55,439 nucleotides of DNA, from the NCBI GenBank assembly GCA_964384205.1, contig CAYLKS010000001.1, forward strand, positions 62,978 to 118,416, written 5' to 3'. Made by a program: the position numbers and the translations under genes. The notes beneath the pieces were generated by a model. It worked only from the letters and a program-made list of their open reading frames with translations. It did not search any database and was not told the origin of the DNA. The stretch comes from CAYLKS01 sp964384205 [NCBI: uncultured bacterium]. Its GTDB lineage: Bacteria; JAGOEH01. Every line of letters starts with the position of its first letter. Within the stretch, counting starts at the first letter, position 1. This document shows positions 18,400-28,384 of the stretch, one piece after another.

Positions 18400-19437
18400 T
18401 TATTTTTCAAAATCAACCTGAGGATGCGATAAATAAAAATAATCAGATAACTTCAAAAAAGTTACCTCTTTATTTTTTAGATATAATAATATTTTTTTTA
18501 TAACCTCCATCCTCTTTTCATCATATTTCATTGGATGTATTTGATATACAATATAATCATAATTCTCAGAATATTCTTCTAAAAATTTATCAAAGTCGGG
18601 GTAAAAAACAGGAAATTCAATATTTGCAGTCCTTTTTAAAACTATTTTTTTAGATTGCTGAAATCCATACAGCCATATTTTAAATTGCTCAATACTATCA
18701 ACTGCAATAATCGTATTCTCATCTATTTTATTTCCAGGGGCACCAAAAGCAATAACATCAATACCAAGCCATTCCTTTATCAAAGTATTTGTCCTTCTCA
18801 TATGCTCTATTTGATATTCAACACTTGTATTTTTAAACTCACAATAAACAGAACCATCATCCCTTTCCGCCATAAGAACATGATTATAGCCATGATTCCA
18901 AAATTCAACTAACCCCGTTTTTAATAAATCTTTCAGATAATTAATATACATAATATTAGGTGCATCTAAAGACTTGCCAACAATCCCTATATTTACCGGT
19001 ATTTTTTCTAATTTTATAAAATTCAAAAAAGGATCCCACTGCCAATACCATTTATCACTATCAAACTCATCTCCCTTTAGCATAATAATCTGTTTATAAA
19101 CAAGTACCTTAAACCTTCCATATAAAACCGTATCTTGATTCTCATCAATACCATATCCAATAATAAAAACAGAATCAGGCTTAGCAGGAGCTTTATATAA
19201 AATGCTACTATCATTCTGTTCAACAATATCTCCTGAACTACAAAAAAATTCTATATTATAATTACTTAAACTATCCGGAACACTATAAGTTATCCTTAAT
19301 GTATCCTCTATCTTAAGCAACCTGGTAGATGAGCAATATTTTATATTACTTAATATCTCACTATCCTCTTTATTGCTATCATGGTTAGAACAGTATATAA
19401 AAACATAAAGAATAAATATCAAAAATAATTTTTTCAT
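18400..19437 (-). CDS. Polysaccharide-deacetylase-like lipoprotein
   Basis: A 345-residue exported lipoprotein: lipobox FIYC after a hydrophobic stretch, so Cys16 would be lipidated. Residues ~30-110 look like an Ig-like beta domain. The remainder resembles the NodB/polysaccharide-deacetylase fold: MLKGDEFDSD (metal/catalytic aspartates), LVEFWNHGYNHV (the HxxxH metal motif) and AFGAPGNKIDENT (motif 3). The predicted job is removing acetyl groups from an extracellular or wall glycan. It lies 15 nt downstream of the GH92 gene, so the two are probably one transcript. The ribosome site (GGGA) is weak. Family fit is moderate. Confidence 0.65.
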   Translation of the reverse strand: MKKLFLIFILYVFIYCSNHDSNKEDSEILSNIKYCSSTRLLKIEDTLRITYSVPDSLSNYNIEFFCSSGDIVEQNDSSILYKAPAKPDSVFIIGYGIDENQDTVLYGRFKVLVYKQIIMLKGDEFDSDKWYWQWDPFLNFIKLEKIPVNIGIVGKSLDAPNIMYINYLKDLLKTGLVEFWNHGYNHVLMAERDDGSVYCEFKNTSVEYQIEHMRRTNTLIKEWLGIDVIAFGAPGNKIDENTIIAVDSIEQFKIWLYGFQQSKKIVLKRTANIEFPVFYPDFDKFLEEYSENYDYIVYQIHPMKYDEKRMEVIKKILLYLKNKEVTFLKLSDYFYLSHPQVDFEK

Positions 19438-19452
19438 ACTAAAAATCCCAAT

Positions 19453-21588
19453 TTACTTTTTAAAAATTAAAAATCCATTTTTAGAAACTATATTTTTATG
19501 CTTAATAATAAAATCATTAACTTTTTGACCATTTAGAAAAATCTCTCTAACCGCCATAAAACCTTTATCACTATGACTATTTTTAACTTTTATATGAAAA
19601 TCCCCAGATTGAGTATAAATAACTGCACTATCAACAATAGGATAACCAATAATATACTTTCCAGAAGCTGGATTAACAGGGTAAAAACCTAACGCACTAA
19701 AAACATACCAGGAAGACAATTGTCCACAATCCTCATTCCCACATATTCCATCAGGCTTATCCGTGTATAATGTAGTCAATATTTTATATATTACCTTTTG
19801 TGATTTAATTTGATTATCTGTAAAAGCATATAAATATGGGACATGGTGATCTGGCTCATTACCATGAACATATTGCCCAATCATTCCTGTACTAAAAATA
19901 GGCAACTTATCATCTTCTGAAGGATTATGATTGAACATAGAATCTAAATATATTTCAATACTATCTTTCCCCCCATATAAACTAACTAAATCTTGAATAT
20001 TATGAGGTACAAAAAATGTATAATGCCAAGCATTGCTCTCAATATATTCTTTTGTATAATGGTCTGGATTAAAATTCTTAAAAAAATTTCCTTTATCATC
20101 TTTGCCCACAAAAAATTTTCTATCTTTATTAAAAATATGTCTATATGATTGAGAACGAGATAGAAAATATTCAAAATCATCTTTTTCCCCTAAAAATTTT
20201 GCAAATTGTGCTGCACACCAATCATCAAAAGCATATTCCAATATATTAGTAACACTATTATGAGCTTTATTGTATGGTATATACCCATACTCTTTATAAT
20301 AATTCAAACTTCTTTTATTAAGCATTAAAGTATTCTTAACTGCTAAATATAATGAATCCAGCATATTATTGACCAAACCTTTAAAAACAGCATCAACAAT
20401 TACAGGAATAGAATGATAGCCTGTCATACATTCTGTCTCATTACACCATAAAGGCCAAATAGATAATTCTCCAGATTGTTTAAACTGTTCATACATTGAA
20501 AAAACCATATCATCAACCAGTTCTGGTACAATTATAGTAAATAAAGGATGTGTTGCTCTAAATGTATCCCAGAGAGAAAATGTAGAAAACATAAAAAAAT
20601 CTACTTTATGAACTTTATCATCAAATCCCCTATATTCTCCATTAATATCAGAAATAATTGACGGTGCAATCAAACTATGATATAATGAAGTATAAAAAAT
20701 TGTTTTTAAAGCATCATCTGAACAAAAAATTTTTATTCTACGCAAATATTTTTCCCATATTCTACGACCATCTTCCCTTACTTTTGCAAAATCCCAATCA
20801 GGAATTTCCCCTAATAAATTCATTTTAGCATTCTCAATACTAACAGAAGATATCCCTGTTTTAACCAAAATTGTGTCATCACTAAAATACAAATATGCTC
20901 TTCCCGGAGAGTTATGAAAATTCTCTAATTCATACCTATCAAATTTCTTAGAAAATACACTATAAAAAAACACCTTCTGATTCTTTGCCCAGCCTGAAGA
21001 AAATCTATAGCCAGCAATAGTAGAATCATTTACAATAATTATATTCGTTGCTACAGTATTATCCCAATTCATTGCTCTTTTTAAATCTAAAAATACTGCT
21101 TTATCTTCTCTATCAGAAGGAAAAATATATTTTTGAAAACCACATCTTAATGTAGCTGTTAATTCCACTTTTATTTTATAATCTGACAAAACTACAGAAT
21201 AAAAATTAGGTGAAGCTTTTTCATCTCTATGATAAAATCTTGAAAAAATTCTTGTATTCAAGCTATCAGGGACTGATTCATGTTTATAATTAGCCAAAAA
21301 TGGCATAAAAGAAATATCATATAAATCACCAATACCTGTTCCTGATAAATGTGTATGAGAGAAGTAACTTATTATGGTATCTGGATAAAAATATCCAGCT
21401 ATTCTATCCCACCCTGCAAAACCATTATCAGGCGATAATTGCACCATTCCAAAGGGCAAAACTGCACCAGGGAAAGTATGCCCCTTACCACCTGTTCCTA
21501 TAAAAGGATTAACATAATCACATAATTTGTTCTCATTCGCATATAATACATTAATAAAAAGCAATAAAATAATAATTTTTTTTAACAC
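19453..21588 (-). CDS. GH92 alpha-mannosidase, exported
   Basis: GH92 enzymes are Ca-dependent exo-alpha-mannosidases that trim N-glycan or yeast mannan. About 711 residues with a signal peptide (ending NVLYA). Family hallmarks run throughout: DYVNPFIGTGGKGHTFPGA at the N-terminus, SHTHLSGTGIGDL, FSLWDTFRATHPL, GNEPDHHVPYLYAF and CGNEDCGQLSSWYVFSALG. I prefer the GTG at 21588, 6 nt after GAGGG; a TTG one codon upstream is also in frame. It is followed by the deacetylase-like lipoprotein and preceded by a GT2 gene, and it lies near SusC/D, so a glycan-harvesting role fits. Confidence 0.92.
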   Translation of the reverse strand: MLKKIIILLLFINVLYANENKLCDYVNPFIGTGGKGHTFPGAVLPFGMVQLSPDNGFAGWDRIAGYFYPDTIISYFSHTHLSGTGIGDLYDISFMPFLANYKHESVPDSLNTRIFSRFYHRDEKASPNFYSVVLSDYKIKVELTATLRCGFQKYIFPSDREDKAVFLDLKRAMNWDNTVATNIIIVNDSTIAGYRFSSGWAKNQKVFFYSVFSKKFDRYELENFHNSPGRAYLYFSDDTILVKTGISSVSIENAKMNLLGEIPDWDFAKVREDGRRIWEKYLRRIKIFCSDDALKTIFYTSLYHSLIAPSIISDINGEYRGFDDKVHKVDFFMFSTFSLWDTFRATHPLFTIIVPELVDDMVFSMYEQFKQSGELSIWPLWCNETECMTGYHSIPVIVDAVFKGLVNNMLDSLYLAVKNTLMLNKRSLNYYKEYGYIPYNKAHNSVTNILEYAFDDWCAAQFAKFLGEKDDFEYFLSRSQSYRHIFNKDRKFFVGKDDKGNFFKNFNPDHYTKEYIESNAWHYTFFVPHNIQDLVSLYGGKDSIEIYLDSMFNHNPSEDDKLPIFSTGMIGQYVHGNEPDHHVPYLYAFTDNQIKSQKVIYKILTTLYTDKPDGICGNEDCGQLSSWYVFSALGFYPVNPASGKYIIGYPIVDSAVIYTQSGDFHIKVKNSHSDKGFMAVREIFLNGQKVNDFIIKHKNIVSKNGFLIFKK

Positions 21589-21706
21589 CAAATTCCCTCT
21601 CCTTTTAAATTATTCTAATTTTACTAATCTAATTAAATACAATTTTTTTTGCAAGTATTTTTCTTTTTTTAATAAAATTTTATATGTAGTATTTTAAAAT
21701 GAAAAT

Positions 21707-22549
21707 TTATCTATTTACAGAAAGCACTAAAGAATCTATTATAAAATCTAATTTCCCCTTCAACTCAATATTATTATGCTTAATCGCTCCATTATATACT
21801 ATTTTAATTTTATATTCAATCATTTGTTTAGCTAATTTATAGTGCTCATCTAATTGCATTTTATTCATTAAAAATTTATACAAGGCAATTATTCTATAAT
21901 AATCCATTATAGGCAAAGAATGAGACAATTGATCCTCATGCCCCCCTCTTTTATTAATCAATAACTTATCAATAAATAAAATTTCATATTTATCAGCTAT
22001 CCTTATCCATAAATCATAATCTTCACAAACAGGTAAAGTCTCATCAAAAACACCAATATCATAAAAAATACTTTTTTTTAGAAGAATAGACGAGGGGCTT
22101 ATTATACATAATGGTAGTGTATATTGAAAAATCTCGCCTCCATACTTTTGATGCTTCTTATGTTGATTTTTTCTTTTACCATTCATAAACCATGCTTCAT
22201 TAGTATAACAAACCTCATAATACGGATTACTTAAAAGGCACTTAACCTGTTCTTCCAATTTATTTTTATTCCACCAATCATCAGAATCTAAAAATGCAAT
22301 AAAATCTCCCTTTGATACATATATACCAGTATTTCTTGCAGAACTTACTCCCTGATTTTTTTGATAAATATATTTTAATGAATTACCATATACATATTTA
22401 ATAAAATCTTTTGTTCCATCAGTCGAACCATCATCAACAATAATTATTTCATATGGAGGATATGTTTGAGATAAAACAGAATCGATGGCAATCGGTAAAA
22501 ATTCCAATCGATTATATGTTGGAATAATAACAGAAATTTTAATTTCCAT
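21707..22549 (-). CDS. Family 2 glycosyltransferase
   Basis: A 280-residue cytoplasmic GT2 enzyme. Motifs: SVIIPTYNRLEFLP, IIVDDGSTDGT, AFLDSDDWW (DxD metal site) and CEDYDLWIRIADKY. It is typical of enzymes that build surface polysaccharide or glycosylate proteins; specificity is not readable. There is no ribosome site, and a promoter whose -10 box ends 6 nt before the ATG predicts a leaderless mRNA. The promoter abuts the SusD terminator, so this gene is independent of SusCD. Confidence 0.9.
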   Translation of the reverse strand: MEIKISVIIPTYNRLEFLPIAIDSVLSQTYPPYEIIIVDDGSTDGTKDFIKYVYGNSLKYIYQKNQGVSSARNTGIYVSKGDFIAFLDSDDWWNKNKLEEQVKCLLSNPYYEVCYTNEAWFMNGKRKNQHKKHQKYGGEIFQYTLPLCIISPSSILLKKSIFYDIGVFDETLPVCEDYDLWIRIADKYEILFIDKLLINKRGGHEDQLSHSLPIMDYYRIIALYKFLMNKMQLDEHYKLAKQMIEYKIKIVYNGAIKHNNIELKGKLDFIIDSLVLSVNR

Positions 22550-22555
22550 GCATCT

Positions 22556-22584
22556 ATAATAAAATATATAAAAAAAAATATCAA
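22556..22584 (-). promoter_or_regulatory. Promoter of the GT2 gene, placed for a leaderless mRNA
   Basis: On the minus strand: TTGATA (22584-22579), 17 nt, TATTAT (22561-22556). Exactly 6 nt separate the -10 box from the ATG at 22549. It begins inside the T-tract of the SusD terminator. Confidence 0.65.
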
Positions 22585-22616
22585 TAAAAAAAGCCCCCTA
22601 TAATTATATAGGGGGC
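22583..22616 (-). terminator. Terminator of the SusC-SusD operon
   Basis: Perfect 10-bp stem GCCCCCTATA / TATAGGGGGC (22593-22602 with 22607-22616), loop ATTA, then a T-tract on the minus strand. It lies 20 nt beyond the SusD stop. Confidence 0.92.
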
Positions 22617-22636
22617 TTAATAGTAAGAATTATAAA

Positions 22637-23845
22637 TTAATCAATATTTTTATTCTTATTTCTTTCACTTCTTGTAATAGGTAAAAATTCCCATTTATCA
22701 GAAGCCAAATGCCATAAACCAAATCTTTTTTGGTCAAGAAGTCTAAGACCTCTTGTAAATAATTCTTTGTCTCTTTCTGCAATAAGCACATCCTGATCAA
22801 TTGAGCTTAAATCAGATAAACTGTGGGAAGCTCTTACTTTATTTACATATTCTAAAGCAGTATTATTATCTCCATTATGCAATGCAATTTCAGCTAACAT
22901 TAAAGCATTTTCTTGCCAATCAAGAAAAGTAAGAGGTGAGCCTTCCAATTGATACATATCCTGTCTATAATATACCTTGTTTGCATCAGAATTAGAAGGT
23001 ATTGGTGCTAATTTAATTCTATTAGCTTCTGCAGGATCAGTATCAATATACTGTTTAAACCTATCAGATGCAACAAACTGGCATCTACCTGGTCCTGCAT
23101 ATCCCCACCAGTAATTGCTTGATTCTGATGTGTATAAAGATTGAAAAGGAGCATCCCCTTCCATTAATCCTTTATCTGCATATTCTTTAGCTTTGGAGTA
23201 ATCTCCTTTAACTACTAAATAAATTCTTGCAAGCAAAGTATTAACTACTTTTTTCTGATAATCATCAGCATAATCTAAAGATTCTGTTAATTTATCAATA
23301 GCAAGTTCTATCATCTCATCGGAAGGAATAAAAGGGCCTTCATTAATAACACCACCGCCTTGATGCTCACTTAATCCCCAATAAATAGCATAAAAATATC
23401 TTGCAACACCTCCAAAGAAATAACCCGCAAAGAAAGCTTTATTTTTATTATTCTCATCTTTAAATTCAATCTGAGATGCTCTATCAACTAAAGTATCAGC
23501 ATAATATCTTAATTGACCAAGAGCATTAAATATACCGTCAACAGAATTATTATCCAATTCTATTTCACCTTTATCAATTTCTTCATAAGAAGGGAATGAA
23601 GCACCTTTTACATCATTAGAATAAAAGAAAGCATCTGATAAAAGCTCAGCTAATGCAAGCTGACCATCAACTGTACTTGCAAATCTACCATAAACACCTG
23701 TTACTACAAAATCTGTCTGCGCTTCAGAAGTAAGCTTTGCATCTTCAACCAGGTCAATTCTATCATCAACATCTTTTACATAATCACTGCAAGCAAAAAT
23801 TACAAGTACAAGAAGTCCTAAAAATAATTTAAAAAATCTATTCAT
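22637..23845 (-). CDS. SusD/RagB-family outer-membrane lipoprotein
   Basis: This is the surface substrate-capture partner of the SusC-like receiver encoded 16 nt upstream. 402 residues: a hydrophobic signal and lipobox VIFAC, then TPR-like helices (KLTESLDYAD; VNTLLARIYLVVKGDYSKAKEYAD). The C-terminal SusD signature is present: IAERDKELFTRGLRLLDQKRFGLW and FLPITRSERN. It is shorter than many SusD proteins (~500 residues or more). An AAAGGAGAG ribosome site precedes the ATG. Likely ligands are glycans, or peptides as for RagB. Confidence 0.88.
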   Translation of the reverse strand: MNRFFKLFLGLLVLVIFACSDYVKDVDDRIDLVEDAKLTSEAQTDFVVTGVYGRFASTVDGQLALAELLSDAFFYSNDVKGASFPSYEEIDKGEIELDNNSVDGIFNALGQLRYYADTLVDRASQIEFKDENNKNKAFFAGYFFGGVARYFYAIYWGLSEHQGGGVINEGPFIPSDEMIELAIDKLTESLDYADDYQKKVVNTLLARIYLVVKGDYSKAKEYADKGLMEGDAPFQSLYTSESSNYWWGYAGPGRCQFVASDRFKQYIDTDPAEANRIKLAPIPSNSDANKVYYRQDMYQLEGSPLTFLDWQENALMLAEIALHNGDNNTALEYVNKVRASHSLSDLSSIDQDVLIAERDKELFTRGLRLLDQKRFGLWHLASDKWEFLPITRSERNKNKNID

Positions 23846-23861
23846 ATTATCTCTCCTTTCA

Positions 23862-26717
23862 TTAGAAAGAAATTCTAAACATTAAAGTATAAGTTCTTGG
23901 ATTTTGTAATGTCAAGAAATCTTGTCCTCTCGACAATGATCTTGCACCATCAAAATTAACCTCTGGATCTGCGCCGCTATATCCTGTAATTGTTAACAAG
24001 TTTCTACCTGTTAAAACCAAAGAGAGATCACTAATATATTTATCAAATTTTAACTTTTTAACCATATCATTTAGAGAATAGCTAAAACTAATTTCTCTTA
24101 ATTTTAAGAAATCAGCATCTTCTATAAAATTATAGTCATATCGCCAATCCAATCTTGCAAACTTTTCAGCTGCTGCCTTATATTCTGCACTACCTGGAGT
24201 TAAAGTATTTAATTTTTCCTGTAATTCATTATATTCTGGATTATTACCAAATCTAATCTGAAACAATTTTGTGTTATTAAATACTTTCAAACCTGTTGCC
24301 CAATCTGCAAGTACAGCTAATCTAAAATTCTTAAAAAATTTAAAATCCATTCTAAAAGAACCAGTATATGAAGGAATAGGACTTCCTACATCTTCTCTAT
24401 CAGCTGTTACTTCAGGTCCTATATATTTACCTTCTTCATCAAATTTTGCACCTAAAACTTTCCATGTGTAAAATTCATGCTTTCTTAAACCTTCTTTAAT
24501 CACATTCAAATCAAAACCATCAAAAATAGGCTGAGCACCACCTAAACTCACAACTTCATTTGTAGCATAATTATTAATCAAAGTAAAATTAAGTTCAAAA
24601 TTTTCCGTTCTAAAATAAGAAGCATCCAATTTTGTCTCAATACCCCAACCCTTTGATTCACCGATATTAAAAGGTACAGCACTTGCTGTTTTTCCGGTAG
24701 ATGGGGCATTTTCGAAAGAAACAATAGAATTTACTACTTTTTCCTTATAATAGGTAAATTCAAATGCATAATGATTTAAAAATTCACAATCAAAACCAAC
24801 TTCTAATTCTTTCTTTCTTTCAGGTTCAATTTCAGAATTTCCAATTCTTGATAAAGCTGCACCCACACCAAAACCTGAATTTGATGCAGTCCATAATAAT
24901 GGAATACCATCTGTTGCACCTGGTAAAGTGCCTGTCTCTCCATAAGCTACACGTACTTTCATCAAACTAAACATTTTTGGGAAAAAATCAAACTTATCTA
25001 ATCTCGCTGCAAAACTAAATTTAGGATAAAAAATATTTGGAGCATCTTCACCAATTGTACTTGCATAATCTCTACGCAACATAACTGTCCAAAAATAAGT
25101 AGTATTATAATCAAAATTAGATTCTGCGAATATACCTGCAGATCTTGTATTGCTATAAAATTCATCTCCACCTTTAAACTCTGAACCTGCTCCAATATTT
25201 GTAATTAAACCTGTTAAAAAATTTGCTTTTTCAAACCAATAATCTCTATATCTTCTATCAAATAATTGTGTTCCCACAATAGTTGTGTTTTTTAACCCTT
25301 TGTATACTTCCTTTTCAAATGTAAAATGCAAATCCACTGTTGTGTTAGTATGATGTCTATGTAAAACTGTCTTATCCCCTGTATCATAAAGCATATAATC
25401 ATAATTTACAGGGAATAACTGATAGTTCTGCATATCACTTTCATCTAAACCAATAGAACCATAAAAAGTTAAATAAGAATATAACTTATATTCTGCACTA
25501 ATAGAACTAATAAATCTATTATCATAAGCAACATCTTCTTCTGCATCAATAGATTCATGAGGAGTCCATCCATAAGGTGTCTTCATTAAAAGAGTATTAC
25601 CTAAATACCCAAAAATATTATTATCATTAAACGGTCTTGTAATTTTATTCTTCGCGTAATAACTTGATGCTCTTATAACTAACTTATCACTAGGGAAAGC
25701 ATCAATATTTAATCTAATACTTTTTCTATCCATAGAATTATTATTTAAAATACCTTCCTCATATCGATTATCTAAAGATAAATAATAATGTAAAGTGGGA
25801 CTTCCTCCTGAAATACCCAATGAATGCTGTCGAATAACTCCATCTCTAAAAATTGCATTTGCACTATCTGCAGAATAAAAATCATCTGTACTATATTTAA
25901 AAGATTGTGTATTAAATCCAGATACAAATTTATAATCTACTTTTACACCTTTACCTGTTTTTGTTCCTTTTTTACCTCTTTTAGTTGTAATCAAAATAAC
26001 ACCATTGGAACCGCCAGTACCATAACTTGCAGCCCCTGCCGCTCCTTTTAAAACCTCAATTTTCTCAATATCTTCAGGATTAAGATCAGCAAGCAATCCA
26101 ATGCCCTGACCACCAACTCCTGCACCACTCCACTGGCTATTATCAACTCTAACACCATCTACATAAATAACAGGTTGTTCATTTCCATTCAAACCAGCAC
26201 TTGCTCTAACATTGAATCTAAAACCTCCACCAACATTACCAGAAGTAGGTTTTACATAAACTCCCGCAATTTTACCTGATACCAATTGAGAAACATCTTG
26301 ATAACTCTGCTCTTCTGTTAATTTGTCAGCAGAAACAGAAGATACAGCAACCTCTGCTATTGCTTTTGATGTCTTTGACGCTATGCCTGTTACCACTACT
26401 TCCTCTGCTTTAAACACATCTTCAGTCATATAAAAAACTAAATCTGTTAAATCCTGGGAAGAAGAATATTTTTGAGCAATACTTTTATACCCTACATAAC
26501 GAATTTCTAACCAAAAATCACCCGTGATATCTGCTTTAATAGTAAAAACTCCATTAACATCAGTAACTGCTCCAATTTTTGTCCCCCTAATTATTACATT
26601 AGCTCCTATTAATGGTTCTTTTGTTTTGCCATCTAATACTTTACCCTTAAGCTGAATAGCAAAACTTTGAAATGAAAACAATAAAACCAACAACAAACCA
26701 AAAAGTACCTTTTTCAT
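23862..26717 (-). CDS. SusC/RagA-family TonB-dependent transporter
   Basis: An outer-membrane TonB-dependent receptor importing glycans or peptides with SusD. About 951 residues: signal peptide (MKKVLFGLLLVLLFSF...), a carboxypeptidase-regulatory-like domain (KGKVLDGKTKEPLIGANV), a plug domain (VPVSS-type region, VYVDGVRVDN, NGVILITTKRG, the SusC signature) and a beta-barrel ending in YTLMFRISF with a terminal Phe. I start at the ATG at 26717 because GGAGG lies 4 nt upstream; an upstream in-frame ATG at 26744 would place it inside the gene. It has a promoter at 26762-26791. Mannan use is suggested by nearby GH92, which is inference. Confidence 0.93.
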   Translation of the reverse strand: MKKVLFGLLLVLLFSFQSFAIQLKGKVLDGKTKEPLIGANVIIRGTKIGAVTDVNGVFTIKADITGDFWLEIRYVGYKSIAQKYSSSQDLTDLVFYMTEDVFKAEEVVVTGIASKTSKAIAEVAVSSVSADKLTEEQSYQDVSQLVSGKIAGVYVKPTSGNVGGGFRFNVRASAGLNGNEQPVIYVDGVRVDNSQWSGAGVGGQGIGLLADLNPEDIEKIEVLKGAAGAASYGTGGSNGVILITTKRGKKGTKTGKGVKVDYKFVSGFNTQSFKYSTDDFYSADSANAIFRDGVIRQHSLGISGGSPTLHYYLSLDNRYEEGILNNNSMDRKSIRLNIDAFPSDKLVIRASSYYAKNKITRPFNDNNIFGYLGNTLLMKTPYGWTPHESIDAEEDVAYDNRFISSISAEYKLYSYLTFYGSIGLDESDMQNYQLFPVNYDYMLYDTGDKTVLHRHHTNTTVDLHFTFEKEVYKGLKNTTIVGTQLFDRRYRDYWFEKANFLTGLITNIGAGSEFKGGDEFYSNTRSAGIFAESNFDYNTTYFWTVMLRRDYASTIGEDAPNIFYPKFSFAARLDKFDFFPKMFSLMKVRVAYGETGTLPGATDGIPLLWTASNSGFGVGAALSRIGNSEIEPERKKELEVGFDCEFLNHYAFEFTYYKEKVVNSIVSFENAPSTGKTASAVPFNIGESKGWGIETKLDASYFRTENFELNFTLINNYATNEVVSLGGAQPIFDGFDLNVIKEGLRKHEFYTWKVLGAKFDEEGKYIGPEVTADREDVGSPIPSYTGSFRMDFKFFKNFRLAVLADWATGLKVFNNTKLFQIRFGNNPEYNELQEKLNTLTPGSAEYKAAAEKFARLDWRYDYNFIEDADFLKLREISFSYSLNDMVKKLKFDKYISDLSLVLTGRNLLTITGYSGADPEVNFDGARSLSRGQDFLTLQNPRTYTLMFRISF

Positions 26718-26761
26718 AATACCTCCATATTTAGAGTTTAACACTCAATTTAATTGATTAA

Positions 26762-26791
26762 ATAATAAATACTATTTTCCTTATTTGTCAA
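26762..26791 (-). promoter_or_regulatory. Promoter of the SusC-SusD operon
   Basis: On the minus strand: TTGACA (26791-26786), 18 nt, TATTAT (26767-26762), about 45 nt before the ATG. Confidence 0.65.
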
Positions 26792-26974
26792 GCAAAAATA
26801 GCCTAAAAAACTTTTTTACTTATTTTTTATATAAAACTTTTATTGTTTTATATAAAAAGTATTAAACAATAAATAAAATTTTATAATATAATATAAACAT
26901 CTTTATAGATAACTAAATAAAAAACGGCTCGCTAAATAAATTTTTCGCAAAATTATTATTTTTAATATTTTTTA

Positions 26975-27002
26975 TTGATTTTTTCTGCAAATACCTTATA
27001 TC
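26975..27002 (+). promoter_or_regulatory. Possible promoter of the M28-S9 peptidase pair
   Basis: TTGATT (26975-26980), 16 nt, TATATC (26997-27002), about 20 nt before the ATG at 27023, which has an AAAGGAGG ribosome site. Confidence 0.4.
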
Positions 27003-27022
27003 ACTAAAAAAAGGAGGACACA

Positions 27023-28369
27023 ATGCCCAAAAAACTTATACTTGTTTTTTTCCTGATAAGTAAATTATTAATAGCTCAACCATCTATTGATTCAATAAGT
27101 TATAAATTTATGAAAACCGCATTAATAGAACAAAAAGGGTATTTTATTCTAAAAGATTTATGCGAATTCGGACCTCGTTTGAGTGGTTCAAAAAATTTGA
27201 ATAATGCATTAATGTGGCTAAAAAATAAAGCGAGTGAACTTGGCTTTGATTCTGTATATCTACAAAAAGTAATGGTTCCCAACTGGAAAAGAGGGAAATA
27301 TAATATTTGCCAAACAATAGGAAAAGAACCTATTAAATTTAATATCCTTGCTCTCGGAATGTCTGTGGGAACTCCAAAAGACGGAATAATATCAAAAGTA
27401 ATAGAAGTGAAAAATTTCATGGATTTATATAATAAAAAAGATTCTATTAAAGGAAAAATTGTATATTTTAGTAAAGAATTCTACAACGGATATTTTAATC
27501 CATTACGAGGATATGGTGAATTAGTAAAATATAGAATCTTCGGTGCAGATAGTGCTTCTAAATATGGTGCTGTTGCTGTTATAACAATGTCTATTACTTC
27601 AGGTAAAGACAATCAACCCTATACAGGCACATTAATTTATGGCGGGAAATACAAAAAAATCCCTGCTGTTGCTATAGGTTATAAAGATGGTAAAAAATTA
27701 TCTTCTCTACTAAGAAAAAATTCTGATTTAAAATTAAAATTATTATTAGATTGTGAAACAAAACCAGATACTATTTCGTATAATTTAATTTGTGATCTAA
27801 AAGGTACAGATAAAAAAGATGAAATAGTCCTTGTTGGCGGGCATATTGATTCATGGGATGTCGGATGTGGTGCAAATGATGATGCTGCCGGATGTATTCA
27901 ATCATTAGAAGCAATTGAATTATTCAAAAGACTTAACATAAAACATAGAAGAACATTAAGGTGCGTTTTCTTTGTTAATGAAGAAAATGGTATCAGAGGA
28001 GCAAAAGCTTATAATAAAGAATTTGGCAATCAAAACCATATTGCTGTAATAGAATCTGATAGAGGATGCGGAACACCGAGGGGATTCTTTTTCGATAGTG
28101 ATTCAACTATCTTAAATAAAATGCAACAATATTTGCCTTATCTTAATATTTCAGGAATAGAATGGATAAAAAAAGGCGGATCAGGGGCTGATGTAGCCCA
28201 AATAAAAAATTGTAAAATAAAAATTGGATATGTGCCAGACCAACAAAGATATATGGATTATCACCATTCCAGTCATGATACATTCGATACAATACATTAT
28301 AGAGAATTTGAATTAGGCGTGGCTTCTCTTGCCACTCTTGTCTACATTTTAAGTAATGAAAATTTCTAA
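27023..28369 (+). CDS. Exported M28-family zinc aminopeptidase/carboxypeptidase
   Basis: A 448-residue secreted metallopeptidase resembling carboxypeptidase Q. The signal peptide ends around LLIAQ. Residues ~90-240 correspond to a PA-type insertion domain. The two-zinc catalytic segments are VGGHIDSWDVGCGANDDAAG (H and D ligands), FFVNEENGIRGA (general-base and metal glutamates), VIESDRGCG and, near the end, DYHHSSHDTFDT (last His ligand). It probably degrades peptides in the periplasm or outside the cell. A strong AAAGGAGG site precedes the ATG. A prolyl-oligopeptidase-family gene follows after 15 nt. Confidence 0.9.
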   Translation: MPKKLILVFFLISKLLIAQPSIDSISYKFMKTALIEQKGYFILKDLCEFGPRLSGSKNLNNALMWLKNKASELGFDSVYLQKVMVPNWKRGKYNICQTIGKEPIKFNILALGMSVGTPKDGIISKVIEVKNFMDLYNKKDSIKGKIVYFSKEFYNGYFNPLRGYGELVKYRIFGADSASKYGAVAVITMSITSGKDNQPYTGTLIYGGKYKKIPAVAIGYKDGKKLSSLLRKNSDLKLKLLLDCETKPDTISYNLICDLKGTDKKDEIVLVGGHIDSWDVGCGANDDAAGCIQSLEAIELFKRLNIKHRRTLRCVFFVNEENGIRGAKAYNKEFGNQNHIAVIESDRGCGTPRGFFFDSDSTILNKMQQYLPYLNISGIEWIKKGGSGADVAQIKNCKIKIGYVPDQQRYMDYHHSSHDTFDTIHYREFELGVASLATLVYILSNENF

Positions 28370-28384
28370 GCTTTTGGAGGAATT

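Larger units (their letters stand above)
26718..27022. other. Divergent intergenic region between SusC and the M28 peptidase
   Basis: About 305 bp of very AT-rich DNA with one promoter facing each way (26762-26791 minus; 26975-27002 plus). No gene and no convincing operator is seen. Confidence 0.6.

Noticed and set aside
26718-26744. Longer SusC start at 26744
   Set aside because: The extra nine residues precede a normal signal peptide and contain the GGAGG ribosome site of the ATG at 26717.
13207-26957. A 14-bp word TTCGCAAAATTATT at ~13206 and again at ~26944
   Set aside because: Only two copies, with different surroundings and orientations relative to the genes; plausible by chance in AT-rich DNA.
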